A stretch of 64,000 nucleotides of DNA from an uncultured Ellagibacter sp. (lineage in GTDB: Bacteria; Actinomycetota; Coriobacteriia; Coriobacteriales; Eggerthellaceae). The stretch's first letter is position 1. Every line of letters begins with the position of its first letter. The translations under genes and the position numbers were made by a program. The stretch covers positions 1 through 64,000 of the forward strand of contig CAKUKU010000008.1 in the NCBI GenBank assembly GCA_934663775.1. The letters run 5' to 3'. Positions 1 through 8,719 of this stretch are shown piece after piece. The notes below the pieces were generated by a model, which was not told where the DNA came from, searched no databases, and was given only the letters and a program-made list of their open reading frames with translations.

Positions 1-105
1 GGGGGCCCCGCACGCGTTCCTATCCGTTTCCTCAGTATCCGGTTTTCAAGGTTCCCGGGGGCCTTCCGGCTCCCGTCGGCCGCTTCCTTCCGTCCGCGGC
101 GCAAG
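1..105 (-). other. possible rRNA operon leader (runs off left edge)
   Basis: There is no convincing ORF here. Read on the minus strand, positions 55-22 give CCTTGAAAACCGGATACTGA and neighbouring bases. This resembles the TTGA(G/A)AAC leader motif found upstream of 16S rRNA in actinobacteria. It lies just downstream of the strong minus-strand promoter at 111-139. I infer that a stable RNA operon, most likely rRNA, starts here and continues outside the window. The structural RNA itself is not visible, so this is a lead only. Confidence 0.3.
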
Positions 106-110
106 GAGAT

Positions 111-139
111 ATATTACGCGCACCCCCTCCCGCGGTCAA
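111..139 (-). promoter_or_regulatory. strong sigma70-type promoter reading out of the window
   Basis: The minus strand carries TTGACC (positions 139-134), a 17-base spacer, then TAATAT (116-111). Both hexamers are close to consensus and the spacing is optimal. No protein gene follows before the window ends. With the leader-like sequence at 22-55, a stable RNA operon is the best guess. Confidence 0.6.
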
Positions 140-181
140 GGGCTTTCCCGGGATTTCCCCCAAGGATTCTCGGGAAAGCCC
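140..181 (-). other. hairpin upstream of the edge promoter
   Basis: Arms 140-153 and 168-181 (GGGCTTTCCCGGGA against TCTCGGGAAAGCCC) pair at 13 of 14 positions around a 14-base loop. It sits immediately upstream of the -35 box of the edge promoter. No T-run follows on the minus strand, so it is a poor intrinsic terminator. It may insulate the promoter from ispH read-through. Confidence 0.4.
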
Positions 182-330
182 CGCGCCTATGCACGGCGAC
201 CTGGGGGAACGCGGTTTCAGGCTCCTCCGGAGCGCGTTCACGTCCCCTCCATAACCCCAGGTGGGAGGGTTCCGCACATCCGGCCCACGCCCGTGCCCGC
301 GAGGACGGGCGGGGCTGGGCGGCGACGCGG

Positions 331-364
331 AAGGGGCCGGGCGCTCGCTGGCGCCCGGCCCCTT
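331..364 (-). terminator. GC-rich hairpin after ispH
   Basis: A perfect 14-bp inverted repeat (331-344 AAGGGGCCGGGCGC, 351-364 its complement) has a 6-base loop and begins 30 bases beyond the ispH stop codon. No U-tract follows, so it is an atypical terminator or a 3'-end stabilising hairpin. Confidence 0.5.
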
Positions 365-393
365 CACTGATGTTCACCTTTATAAGGGGCGAA

Positions 394-1233
394 TCATCCC
401 AATGCTGCAATTCGTTGCTCAACTGCAGCGATTTGATCTTCGGGAGTGCTCGCACCCGCCGTGATTCCCACCTCGGCGCATCCTGCAAACCAGGACGACT
501 CAAGCTCATTCGCACTTTCGATGTGATGCGTGTTCCCGCACACCGACGAGCAAATCTCGGCGAGACGGGTCGTGTTCGATGAGTTGCGCCCGCCGATGAC
601 GATCATCGCATCAACTTCCCGGGCAAGCTGCGCGGCCGATTGCTGCCGCTCGCGCGTCGCGAGGCACACCGTGTCCTTCACCATGCACTCAACACCGCGG
701 TCTCGAAGAGCACCGAGCACGTCCTCGAAGGCCTCGCGCGTCTGGGTGGTCTGCACCACCACCCCCACTGTGCCCGAAAGGTCTGCCGGCACGTCCGCTG
801 CCCGCCCAGCGACGAGCACGTCCCCGCCCGCTTCGCGCGCATAGGCGACGAGCCCCTCGACCTCGGGATGGCCCGCCTCGCCCACAACGACAACGCGCCC
901 GCATTCGCGAGCAAGCTTCGCCGCCGCCTTCTGCGCACGGGCGACATGGGGGCATGTTGCATCGACCACGGGAAGCCCGCGGGCTTCTATCTCGCGTCTG
1001 ACCTGCGGCGTCACACCATGGCTGCGAATGATGACGCTGCCCTCGACGGCTTGCTCGGGGCTTTCGACAGCGCGGATGCCCCGCTCGGCAAGCTGCGCCA
1101 CGACCTGAGGATTGTGAATCAGCGGGCCGAGCGTGACGGCGCGCGACCCCTCCGACGCGGTATCAAGCGCCATGTTAAGCGCGCGCTGGACCCCGTAGCA
1201 TGCTCCCGCGCATTTCGCCCGCGTCACCTTCAT
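394..1233 (-). CDS. ispH: 4-hydroxy-3-methylbut-2-enyl diphosphate reductase (IspH/LytB)
   Basis: This is the last enzyme of the non-mevalonate (MEP) isoprenoid pathway. It reduces HMBPP to IPP and DMAPP using a [4Fe-4S] cluster. The 279 residues match the family length. The three cluster cysteines are visible in the N-terminal KCAGACYGV segment (C13 is the ligand), in VVDATCPHV (about residue 92) and in the MVKDTVCLATRERQ region. HSHGV-type motifs also appear as SHGVTPQV. The ATG overlaps the plsC stop as ATGA, so the two genes are translationally coupled at the end of the tyrA-aroA-cmk-plsC-ispH run. Confidence 0.97.
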   Translation of the reverse strand: MKVTRAKCAGACYGVQRALNMALDTASEGSRAVTLGPLIHNPQVVAQLAERGIRAVESPEQAVEGSVIIRSHGVTPQVRREIEARGLPVVDATCPHVARAQKAAAKLARECGRVVVVGEAGHPEVEGLVAYAREAGGDVLVAGRAADVPADLSGTVGVVVQTTQTREAFEDVLGALRDRGVECMVKDTVCLATRERQQSAAQLAREVDAMIVIGGRNSSNTTRLAEICSSVCGNTHHIESANELESSWFAGCAEVGITAGASTPEDQIAAVEQRIAALG

Positions 1234-2060
1234 TCCGACTCCTTCGCCGCGATGATCTCCTCGGGAGTATGCTCGGGAATCGCATGATTCGCGAACACGT
1301 CCGTGAAATCGCGCCCGTCAGGGAACAGCGCCACCATGTCGACCTCATCACGCGGCACGCGCTGGGAGAGGGCGAAGCACTCGCGCATCGCATACCACGT
1401 GCATCCCTCCAGACGGTCTTCCTTGGGAAGGAAGTCGAAATCGCTGACGAGCAGGGGCGACCCGAATTCCATCGTGATCTTGGGGAAGCGGAAGAACTTG
1501 CCCTTCTGCTTCACGTACTCGGCATTGCGCACGGTCATAGGGAGGATAGGCGCATGCCCCATCTTCGCGATGAACGCGGCGCCGGAGTGGATTTCAGGCT
1601 TCTTGGTCCCCTTGCCGCGGCGCGTCCCCTCGGGGAGGATGCCGACGAGCTCGTTGTTCTTCAGGTTGCGCGTCGCGCGCTTGATGGCCACGCGGTCGGC
1701 AGCATCGCGTTTGATGGGGAATGCGCCGACGCGCGAGAGAATCTGGCCCACGAGACCGCGGGCATTGTCGAAGAGCGTCTCGCGACCGAGCAGACGCACC
1801 CACTGGCTGGGGCGACATGCGATATACATGCAGGCCACGTCAAGGAACGACGTGTGGTTCGCCACGAGGAGCACGCCCGATTTCTTATTGAATGCCCGCA
1901 GGTTCTCGCGCCCATCGACGCGATAGCGGAAGCAGATTTTGAACACGAAGGCGACGACCACCCAAACGATGTTCCCGAACCAATGGGGAATCTGCTTTTC
2001 GGTCGACGTGCCCCCGAGCGGCATGTCCCACATCTTCTCGTATGGCAAAAAGACGCTCAT
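1230..2060 (-). CDS. plsC: 1-acyl-sn-glycerol-3-phosphate acyltransferase (PlsC family)
   Basis: It acylates lysophosphatidate to phosphatidate in membrane phospholipid synthesis. The 276-residue protein has the catalytic HX4D box in VANHTSFLD (about residues 66-74) and the substrate-binding FPEGTR-type box as ILPEGTRRG (about 140-148). A hydrophobic stretch at about residues 28-42 (NIVWVVVAFVFKICF) could anchor it at the membrane. AAGGG precedes the ATG at a suitable distance. It follows cmk after 81 bases and overlaps ispH by 4 bases, the cmk-plsC-ispH order seen in other Gram-positives. Confidence 0.92.
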   Translation of the reverse strand: MSVFLPYEKMWDMPLGGTSTEKQIPHWFGNIVWVVVAFVFKICFRYRVDGRENLRAFNKKSGVLLVANHTSFLDVACMYIACRPSQWVRLLGRETLFDNARGLVGQILSRVGAFPIKRDAADRVAIKRATRNLKNNELVGILPEGTRRGKGTKKPEIHSGAAFIAKMGHAPILPMTVRNAEYVKQKGKFFRFPKITMEFGSPLLVSDFDFLPKEDRLEGCTWYAMRECFALSQRVPRDEVDMVALFPDGRDFTDVFANHAIPEHTPEEIIAAKESE

Positions 2061-2141
2061 GCGCAGCCCTTTCTCTTGAATATGCGCGCGAACCCTGCAA
2101 GTTGGGCGCCCCGGCCTGAAAGGTAGGGCGCCATTTCGCGA

Positions 2142-2816
2142 TTACCCCTGAGCCTGCTCGGCACGCGAGCAGATGAAGGAGATGATTTCCTCGATGGTCT
2201 TGCCCGTCGAGTCGAGATGCACGGCGTCTTCCGCCGGCTTGAGGGGCGACGCGGCGCGCGAGGAGTCGATCTCGTCGCGCTTCTTGATGTCGGCGAGAAC
2301 CTCCTCGTAGTTCGTCGAACCCACGTGACGCTCCTCGTTCTGCTTGACGCGACGAGTTGCACGCTCCTCCGCGCTTGCCGTGAGGAACACCTTCACGGGA
2401 GCCTCGGGGAAAACGACCGTGCCGATGTCGCGGCCCTCGACCACGTAGTCGCCCGCGCGGCCGATGCGCTGCTGCTGGGCAACAAGCGCCTCGCGAACTG
2501 CGGGAACGGCAGCAACAGGCCCCACGGCGCGGTCGATTTCGGACGTACGGATGGCATCGGTCACCTCCGTGCCCGAAATGAAGACGCGACGGGGAACGGG
2601 GTCGCCCTCGACATGTCCGAACTCGATTTCGTTGTCACGCGCGATCGCGCCGAGCGCATCGGCGTCGTCGAAGGAAACGCCGTCGGCGAGCGCCTTCCAC
2701 GCGATGGCGCGGTACATCGCCCCCGTGTCAAGGCACGAGAATCCGAGCCGCTTTGCCGCTGCCTTAGCGACGGTTGACTTGCCTGCCCCCGAGGGGCCAT
2801 CTATTGCGACGATCAT
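2142..2816 (-). CDS. cmk: cytidylate kinase
   Basis: It phosphorylates CMP and dCMP with ATP. The 224-residue protein opens with IAIDGPSGAGKSTVAK-type sequence, the P-loop (about residues 4-18), followed by LDTGAMYRA, the CMP kinase hallmark. GRDIGTVVFP is the nucleotide-binding segment near residue 130, and the lid arginines are in RATRRVKQNEER. The ATG overlaps the aroA stop codon (ATGA), so expression is coupled to aroA. Confidence 0.97.
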   Translation of the reverse strand: MIVAIDGPSGAGKSTVAKAAAKRLGFSCLDTGAMYRAIAWKALADGVSFDDADALGAIARDNEIEFGHVEGDPVPRRVFISGTEVTDAIRTSEIDRAVGPVAAVPAVREALVAQQQRIGRAGDYVVEGRDIGTVVFPEAPVKVFLTASAEERATRRVKQNEERHVGSTNYEEVLADIKKRDEIDSSRAASPLKPAEDAVHLDSTGKTIEEIISFICSRAEQAQG

Positions 2817-4207
2817 TTCGCCAGCCTTTCAATATCGGCGCGAAAGCCCGGATAGCTTACGCGAACTGCCCCAAAATCACGGATAGACACGGGATGGGCT
2901 CCCGTGAAGCCAACAAGCGACCAGGTCATCGCAAGACGATGGTCGCCCAGGGAATCGAACACGAGCCCCTCGGGCGCGACGAGACCCGGCTTGCCCTCGA
3001 TAAGCAGGTCATCGCCTTCGGCCCACGCGCGCACGCCAAGCTTGGAAAGCCCTTCCAAGATGGCCGCGAGACGGTCGGTCTCCTTCACGCGCAGCTCTCC
3101 CACCTCGTGAAAGACCGTCGTGCCTTCCGCGTGGGCAGCCACAAGGGCGAGCACGGGAATCTCATCGACGAGCGAGGCGATCTCGCGCCCCGCAACCTCG
3201 CACGAACGCAGATGCTCGACGTAGGAAACCGAGATGGTGCCGCAAGGTTCCTCCCCCGCGCTGCCCGTCGGCTTCAGGGTGATGTCGGCGCCCATGCGCT
3301 CGAGCACCCGCACGAAGCCGATGCGCGCCTCGTTCAAGCTCACGTTCTCGATGTCGATCGCGCTGTCGGGACGAAGAGCCGCCGCGCACGCCATGAACGC
3401 CGCAGACGAGGGGTCGCCCGGCGCGTCGACGTCGCAGGCGTGAAGGCTCTGCCCACCAACGACGGAAGCCTCCCCCGGCACCGCTTCAACATTGACGCCA
3501 AAGCCGGGAAGCATGAGCTCGGTGTGGTTGCGCGAGGGCGCCGGCTCGTGGACGCTCGTCGTACCCGATGCGAAGATGCCGGCGAGCAGAATCGCCGTCT
3601 TCAGCTGGGCGGAAGCAACCGGCGAGTCATAGGAAATCGCAGCGAGACCGCGCGTTCCCGCAATGGAGAGCGGCAGCGTCGTCGCACCTTCCGGGGCGAA
3701 CCGAGCACCCATGAGCTCGAGCGGATCCGCGATGCGGCGCATCGGGCGGCGGCGAAGGGATGCGTCCCCCGTGAGCTCGACGGTGATGTCCCATGGCGCG
3801 AGCACGCCCATGAGCAGGCGAACCGTCGTGCCCGAGTTGCCGCAATCGATGGCGCCCTCCGGCTGCGAAGGACCTAAGCCGCCCCAGCCGCGGATGTCGC
3901 CCGCAAGGCTTCCGTCGGGCTGCTTTTCGAGATTGACTTCAGCGCCCAGGGCGCGCACGGCGCCGATGGAGGAGCGTACGTCGGCGGAGTCGAGCACGCC
4001 AGACACGTGCGAAGTGCCTTCGGCCATCGCGGAGAAGAGCACCGAGCGATGCGAGATCGACTTGTCGCCGGGGACGCGCACCGTACCCGTCAGCGGGCAG
4101 GCAAGCGGCTCGATGAGGGTTGTCTGCTCGGTTGTTGCATCTGCGGGCTCGGCGTGTGCTGCAGCGTCACCGCACACGGAGGACGCCGGTTGTTCGTTAG
4201 TCGACAT
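2813..4207 (-). CDS. aroA: 3-phosphoshikimate 1-carboxyvinyltransferase (EPSP synthase)
   Basis: This is the shikimate-pathway enzyme joining shikimate-3-phosphate and PEP. Hallmarks are GDKSISHRSVLFSA near the N-terminus, GNSGTTVRLLMG, and DGDHR-type SLGDHRLAMTWS near the C-terminus. An upstream ATG in the same frame (4288) would add 27 basic residues. I prefer the ATG at 4207 because AAGGAG lies 8 bases before it; this gives 464 residues. The start lies inside the 3' end of tyrA (11-base overlap), so the two aromatic-pathway genes are coupled. About 35 residues of low-complexity Ala/Glu/Thr sequence precede the domain. Confidence 0.96.
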   Translation of the reverse strand: MSTNEQPASSVCGDAAAHAEPADATTEQTTLIEPLACPLTGTVRVPGDKSISHRSVLFSAMAEGTSHVSGVLDSADVRSSIGAVRALGAEVNLEKQPDGSLAGDIRGWGGLGPSQPEGAIDCGNSGTTVRLLMGVLAPWDITVELTGDASLRRRPMRRIADPLELMGARFAPEGATTLPLSIAGTRGLAAISYDSPVASAQLKTAILLAGIFASGTTSVHEPAPSRNHTELMLPGFGVNVEAVPGEASVVGGQSLHACDVDAPGDPSSAAFMACAAALRPDSAIDIENVSLNEARIGFVRVLERMGADITLKPTGSAGEEPCGTISVSYVEHLRSCEVAGREIASLVDEIPVLALVAAHAEGTTVFHEVGELRVKETDRLAAILEGLSKLGVRAWAEGDDLLIEGKPGLVAPEGLVFDSLGDHRLAMTWSLVGFTGAHPVSIRDFGAVRVSYPGFRADIERLAK

Positions 4208-5369
4208 GGATATGCTCCTTCGGGGAGAGCGGATTGAACGACACCGAAAAACCTGCGCCAATGAGCTGGGCAGACAGCTTCCCAACATCGCCCTCGTCGG
4301 TTAAAACGAGCGAGAGCACGGCGCGATCTTCGGTGATGTGATCGATTTCAATCGATTGGATATTGCAGCCAGCGGAGCTTGCGATCGTGGTGACCTCCGC
4401 GACCACGCCCTTTCGATCGGACATGGGAATGCGAACCTCGAGGAGCTTGTCGGTCGAGGGAACCCAAGCGGCAGGCAGCGCGCGGCGGGCCTGTGCCGCC
4501 TCCTCAAGAAGCCGCGTCGTCGCCTCGCGGTCGTGTGCGTCGATGGCGTCCGCGAAATCTCCGATGATGCCCTGCATCTCGCGCAAACCGCTCGTGAGCG
4601 CACAGGCATTGTCGAACGCGATGCCGCACCACAGCTTCGACGAACCCGCCGCAATGCGCGTGGAATCCTTGAAGCCGCCTGCAGCAAGACGCATGAGCGA
4701 CTGTTGTTCATCGGCGTGGCGACTCGCCAACTGCACGAGCGAAGCCGCGATGATATGCGGAACATGGCTTACGACGGCAATGGAATCATCATGCTCATCA
4801 GGCGCTATGGCGACTACGCGCGCGCTCAAGCTCGTGATGAGCTCATGCAAGCGCTGGAAATGCTCGGGCGGCGTGTCCGCGTCGGGGCACAGAATCCAGT
4901 TAGCGCCCTCGAAAAGATCGGGACGGGCGCCGTCGATACCGTTCTTCTCCGAACCCGCCATGGGGTGGCCAGGCACGTAGTTGCGGCGGTACGGCAGAAT
5001 TTCTTTCGTCGCCGCAAGGATGTGAGCCTTCGTGGAAAGCGTGTCAGTAACGACGCCGCGATAATCCCAATCGCGCAAAAGGCTCAGGTAATCATCGATC
5101 GCCGCAACCGGCGTCGCCAAGACGACGAGGTCGGCACGCTCTTTCACGAAATCGGAGAACGCCTCGCTTTCGGGGGCGCTAGCGTTCGCCACCCACCCAC
5201 GCGAGATGGCCTCGCCGCAAGTCCGCGAATCGACGTCGACCCCGAAGACCTCGATATCGGGGTCGGATTTTGAAATGGCGGCCGCAAGCGACGCGCCGAT
5301 GAGTCCCAGCCCAACCACGGCGATGTGATCGAACCCGTGCGGGACCTTATTTACAGCATTTTCAGACAT
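4197..5369 (-). CDS. tyrA: prephenate dehydrogenase with C-terminal ACT domain
   Basis: It converts prephenate to 4-hydroxyphenylpyruvate for tyrosine synthesis using NAD(P). The 390 residues contain a Rossmann motif VVGLGLIGASLA (about 19-30) and the family signatures DTLSTKAHI and GHPMAGSEKNGI (about 125-145). A C-terminal ACT regulatory domain starts near residue 305 (LLEVRIPMSDRKGVVAEVTT), likely for feedback control by an amino acid. It heads the aroA-cmk-plsC-ispH overlap chain and follows rluB after 63 bases. Confidence 0.95.
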   Translation of the reverse strand: MSENAVNKVPHGFDHIAVVGLGLIGASLAAAISKSDPDIEVFGVDVDSRTCGEAISRGWVANASAPESEAFSDFVKERADLVVLATPVAAIDDYLSLLRDWDYRGVVTDTLSTKAHILAATKEILPYRRNYVPGHPMAGSEKNGIDGARPDLFEGANWILCPDADTPPEHFQRLHELITSLSARVVAIAPDEHDDSIAVVSHVPHIIAASLVQLASRHADEQQSLMRLAAGGFKDSTRIAAGSSKLWCGIAFDNACALTSGLREMQGIIGDFADAIDAHDREATTRLLEEAAQARRALPAAWVPSTDKLLEVRIPMSDRKGVVAEVTTIASSAGCNIQSIEIDHITEDRAVLSLVLTDEGDVGKLSAQLIGAGFSVSFNPLSPKEHIHVD

Positions 5370-5432
5370 GCACTAACCTTTTCCTCGCGCCCAAGTCCTC
5401 GTCGCCCGGGCAGCAGTCGTTTAGTTTAGCAG

Positions 5433-6251
5433 TTACGAGCAGATCGCGGCCTTCAGTTCGCCTACTTCCACATCCGTGAGCTCGCGCCATGAGCCGCGGG
5501 GCAAATCCCCTAGCTCGAGCGGACCAAAGGAAGAGCGATGCAGCGCGATGACCGGATAACCCACCGCCTCGAGCATGCGGCGAACCTCCCGCTTACGGCC
5601 CTCGCGCAAGCCGACGAGCACATAGCTCCCCGTCTTCTCGCGAACCGCCCGGCTGCGCTTGCCCGAATGCGATGCCTCGATGCCGCCCGCACCTGCACCC
5701 CTGCCAATCGCACGCGCGGCCTTTTGCGCGTCGTCGCCCCGCAAAAGCTCGGCACGAGCCGGAAGCGTCATGCCGTCAGAAAGCCGCACGCCCCGACGCA
5801 AGCGCTCGAGAGCATCGTCGCCCGGCGTCCCTTCCACCAGCGCAAGATAGCGTTTCTCCACGTGACGACGCGGATGGAGAAGCGCGTTTCCCAGCTCGCC
5901 ATCGGTCGTGAAGAGAAGAAGGCCCGTCGTGTCGCGGTCGAGGCGCCCCACGGGGAACAGCCCCAGGAACCGATCGACGGGGACGAGGTCGGCAACCGTC
6001 GCGCGACCCTGCGGGTCGTCCATCGTGGTGACGAAGCCGGCGGGCTTGTGAAGCATAATCGTCGTATCGCCTGTGGCGAGGCGCACGGGCGTACCGCCGT
6101 CGACGCGAACCTCATCGCGTTCAGGGTCGACCGAGCACCCCAGCTCAGCAGGCTGCCCGTTGACCGTGACGCGACCGGCGACGATGATTTCTTCGGCATG
6201 GCGGCGCGACGCGACGCCCGCACGCGCAAGAAACTTCTGCAGGCGCATCAT
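5433..6251 (-). CDS. rluB: 23S rRNA pseudouridine synthase, RluB/RsuA family
   Basis: It isomerises uridine in large-subunit rRNA. An N-terminal S4 RNA-binding domain begins MRLQKFLARAGVASRRHAEE, and the catalytic motif GRLDRDTTGLLLFTTDG carries the nucleophilic aspartate (about residue 105). FPVGRLD and the C-terminal RMLEAVGYPV complete the family pattern. Length is 272 with a Gly/Arg-rich insertion at about 183-205. It follows scpB by two bases; scpA-scpB-rluB is a conserved Gram-positive block. Confidence 0.93.
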   Translation of the reverse strand: MMRLQKFLARAGVASRRHAEEIIVAGRVTVNGQPAELGCSVDPERDEVRVDGGTPVRLATGDTTIMLHKPAGFVTTMDDPQGRATVADLVPVDRFLGLFPVGRLDRDTTGLLLFTTDGELGNALLHPRRHVEKRYLALVEGTPGDDALERLRRGVRLSDGMTLPARAELLRGDDAQKAARAIGRGAGAGGIEASHSGKRSRAVREKTGSYVLVGLREGRKREVRRMLEAVGYPVIALHRSSFGPLELGDLPRGSWRELTDVEVGELKAAICS

Positions 6252-6253
6252 AG

Positions 6254-7156
6254 CTACTCGTCTTCCGTTTCGAACGTGAGATCGTCGAAGTCGATCTTGT
6301 CAACCACACCGAAGCCCTGGGCCATGGCCTGGCGAAGCATCTCCTGCGCCGAACCGTCGTCCATACCGGAAAAGCCCTCGTCTTCGCCGTCTTCCCCCGC
6401 CGCATCGTATGGCGCAGCCGCACGGTAACCCGCATCCCGCGAGAACAGCGACTCGGGCGCCGTATGACCCACGAGCGCCTCGCCGGGAGCCGCCCCACTC
6501 ATGTCGCCTTCATCGTCGTCGTAGACGATGCGGTCGAGCACATCCCCCTCGTCGCGTTCGAGCGCGGTGCCGCTCGCCTCGTGCGAGGCGGAAAGGCGCT
6601 CACTGATGAGTGCACGCGTCGCGTCGTCTGGCGCGAACTCGGACAGATCGGGCAAATCGTCGGTGGAGCGCAGGCCGAATTTCTCCAAAAACGCGCGCGT
6701 CGTAGCATAGAGCGTGGGGTTGCCCGGCGTGTCTGCCGCCCCCGCCTCCCGCACGAGGCCCTTCTCCACCAGGGAGTTGATGGAGCTGTCGGAGTTCACG
6801 CCGCGTACGCTTGCCACCTGGGCGCGCGTCGTGGGCTGGGTATACGCCACAATCGCGAGCGTTTCCATGGCGGCTTGGGAGAGCTTGCGCGAGTCCCAGG
6901 AAAGGACGTACCTCTCGATGAGCTCGTGGTAGGCGGGGTGCGTGTACAGCCGCCAGCCGCCCGCCACTTCGCGCAGCTGGATGCCGCGGTTTTCGGCCTC
7001 GAGCTTATCGCGAAGCCCCACAAGGGCACTCTCGATGTCAGCGGGATCGACCTCGAGCATGTCGGCGAGCGCGATGGTGCCAACTGGCTCGTCGGTCACG
7101 AACAGCATTGCCTCGATCGCCCCTGCGAGCTGGTCTTCCTGCAAACCTTCGAACAT
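6254..7156 (-). CDS. scpB: segregation and condensation protein B with acidic C-terminal tail
   Basis: ScpB is the winged-helix kleisin-binding subunit of the SMC-ScpAB condensin complex. The first 190 residues cover the family (AIEAMLFVTDEPV near the N-terminus; ETLAIVAYTQPTTRAQV and RGVNSDSSINSLVEKGLV in the wing repeats). The protein is 300 residues long where about 190-200 is usual. The final 110 or so residues are strongly acidic and low in complexity (DDDEGD, AGEDGEDEGF). The start is supported by GAGGAGGGG five bases upstream. It is two bases from scpA. Confidence 0.95.
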   Translation of the reverse strand: MFEGLQEDQLAGAIEAMLFVTDEPVGTIALADMLEVDPADIESALVGLRDKLEAENRGIQLREVAGGWRLYTHPAYHELIERYVLSWDSRKLSQAAMETLAIVAYTQPTTRAQVASVRGVNSDSSINSLVEKGLVREAGAADTPGNPTLYATTRAFLEKFGLRSTDDLPDLSEFAPDDATRALISERLSASHEASGTALERDEGDVLDRIVYDDDEGDMSGAAPGEALVGHTAPESLFSRDAGYRAAAPYDAAGEDGEDEGFSGMDDGSAQEMLRQAMAQGFGVVDKIDFDDLTFETEDE

Positions 7157-7158
7157 AG

Positions 7159-7953
7159 TTACCCCTCCTCGCCCACCGACGTGAGCGCGTCTTCACCCGT
7201 CAGGTCGAGTTCGCCCGACCCTTCGATGTAGTCGATCGAGATATCGCCGAACAGCTCGTCTTGGTTGATCTTCACCATGGAGCGCTTGTAGAGCTCGAGC
7301 ACCGCGAGGAACGTCACAACGACCACCGGGGTCGGGGTGCGCTCGTCCACCAAGTCGGAAAAACGGAGGTGGCCGCGATTGACGATGCGCTGGTGAATAG
7401 CCCGCACGTGCGTCTCGACGGGAATGGGCTTCGCGGCAATGTGCTCGCTTTCCAGGAGAAACACATCGCGTCGCGCGAGCGCGCGGGCGCAGGTGAGCGC
7501 GAGCCCGTCAAGCGTCGTGTCCTTCAAATAGTCGGGCATGAGGCTCAAAAAGCACGCGTCGGGTCCGAACGGGCGCGTGTGCATGCGGCCTTCTGTCAAA
7601 AAACGCGCGTGCAGGGCGGCGGCGGCGTTTTTGTACTGCTTGTACGCGAGCAGCCGTTCGACCAGGATATCGCGTGCCTCGTTAGGCGAAAGCTCCGCGA
7701 TGTCGCCGTCGATTTCGGGTGCATCTTGCGGAATGAGGCTTTGCGCCTTGATCTCGAGCAGCGTCGATGCCACGAGCAAAAAGTCGCTCGCCACGTCGAG
7801 GTCGAGGTTCTTCATACGCGTGACCTCGGCTAAGTACTGATCGGCGATCTCGGTGATAGAAATCGCGCCGATGTCGACTTTCTGCCTGCTCACCAGGTAC
7901 AGCAGAAGATCGAAGGGACCCTCGAAACTCGCGGTGCGAACCTTGTACGACAT
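7159..7953 (-). CDS. scpA: segregation and condensation protein A (kleisin)
   Basis: ScpA is the kleisin bridging SMC heads in chromosome condensation. The 264 residues begin with the family signature FEGPFDLLLYLV (about 10-21), followed by KVDIGAISITEIADQYL and a C-terminal winged-helix segment (VVTFLAVLELYKRSMV). AAGGGGG lies 8 bases before the ATG. It lies between the site-2 protease gene (12-base gap) and scpB. Confidence 0.96.
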   Translation of the reverse strand: MSYKVRTASFEGPFDLLLYLVSRQKVDIGAISITEIADQYLAEVTRMKNLDLDVASDFLLVASTLLEIKAQSLIPQDAPEIDGDIAELSPNEARDILVERLLAYKQYKNAAAALHARFLTEGRMHTRPFGPDACFLSLMPDYLKDTTLDGLALTCARALARRDVFLLESEHIAAKPIPVETHVRAIHQRIVNRGHLRFSDLVDERTPTPVVVVTFLAVLELYKRSMVKINQDELFGDISIDYIEGSGELDLTGEDALTSVGEEG

Positions 7954-7965
7954 AGCTTCGCCCCC

Positions 7966-8649
7966 TTAGGAAACCTTGAACGGGAACAGCAGGTTTGCCA
8001 CATTGCCCGCCGTGGCATCAAGATAGATGCCGATGGGGTCGACGTGCAGCACATAAGGCAGCACGATAAGCACGATCAAAAAGACGGGCATGGCGTACTG
8101 CTGCACGCGATAATACTTGGGAAGATGCTTCCTCGGAACGACGAGCGCAAGGATCGACGAACCGTCGAGCGGCGGGATGGGCAGCAGGTTGAAGAACAGC
8201 AGATACAGGTTGATCAGCGCGAACATGGGCAGGAGCATGAGATAGAAATACGAGAAAACCTCGCTTTGCGCCGCGAGCGAGGGAGCCTGCCCGTAAAGCG
8301 CCCAGGAAGTCGCCCCCGCGAGAACGGCCATCGCGAGGTTCGCCGCGGGGCCCGCGATGCCGACGACGACGTCGCCCGTTTTTGGATTCTTGAAATACGC
8401 GGGGTTGTAGGGCACCGGCTTCGCATAGCCGAACACGGGGCCGTTCATCGCGAGCATGCACAAAGGCAGGATGACCGTGCCGAAGGGGTCGACGTGCTTG
8501 AGCGGGTTAAGCGACAGGCGCCCCGCACGCTTGGCCGTGGGATCGCCAAGCTTATACGCCGCAAACCCGTGCGCCACCTCGTGAAACACGATAGCGGGCA
8601 CGAAGCTTAAGATAGCGCAAACGATGTATGCGAGATAATGTGTCGACAT
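7966..8649 (-). CDS. site-2 protease family membrane peptidase (M50)
   Basis: A polytopic membrane zinc metalloprotease of the S2P/Rip3-like group. The HEVAHGFAAYKLGD motif at about residues 24-37 is the HExxH active site, and NLLPIPPLDGSSIL (about 155-168) supplies the third zinc ligand (the aspartate of LDG) of the family. The 227 residues contain several hydrophobic segments. Substrates are unknown; adjacency to scpA is common in Gram-positives and does not show a shared job. No ribosome site is visible before the ATG, but a -10-like TACACT sits 7 bases upstream, suggesting a leaderless message. Confidence 0.9.
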   Translation of the reverse strand: MSTHYLAYIVCAILSFVPAIVFHEVAHGFAAYKLGDPTAKRAGRLSLNPLKHVDPFGTVILPLCMLAMNGPVFGYAKPVPYNPAYFKNPKTGDVVVGIAGPAANLAMAVLAGATSWALYGQAPSLAAQSEVFSYFYLMLLPMFALINLYLLFFNLLPIPPLDGSSILALVVPRKHLPKYYRVQQYAMPVFLIVLIVLPYVLHVDPIGIYLDATAGNVANLLFPFKVS

Positions 8650-8656
8650 AGGGTTA

Positions 8657-8662
8657 AGTGTA
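8657..8662 (-). promoter_or_regulatory. -10 box for a leaderless site-2 protease transcript
   Basis: The minus strand reads TACACT with 7 bases before the ATG at 8649, placing transcription start at or next to the start codon. There is no Shine-Dalgarno sequence and no clear -35 box. Leaderless messages of this TANNNT layout are common in actinobacteria. Confidence 0.4.
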
Positions 8663-8719
8663 GCGCAAGGGAAAGCCCGAGCGATGCAGGCGCCATCCGC
8701 TGCGCGAAAAGTGCGTATT

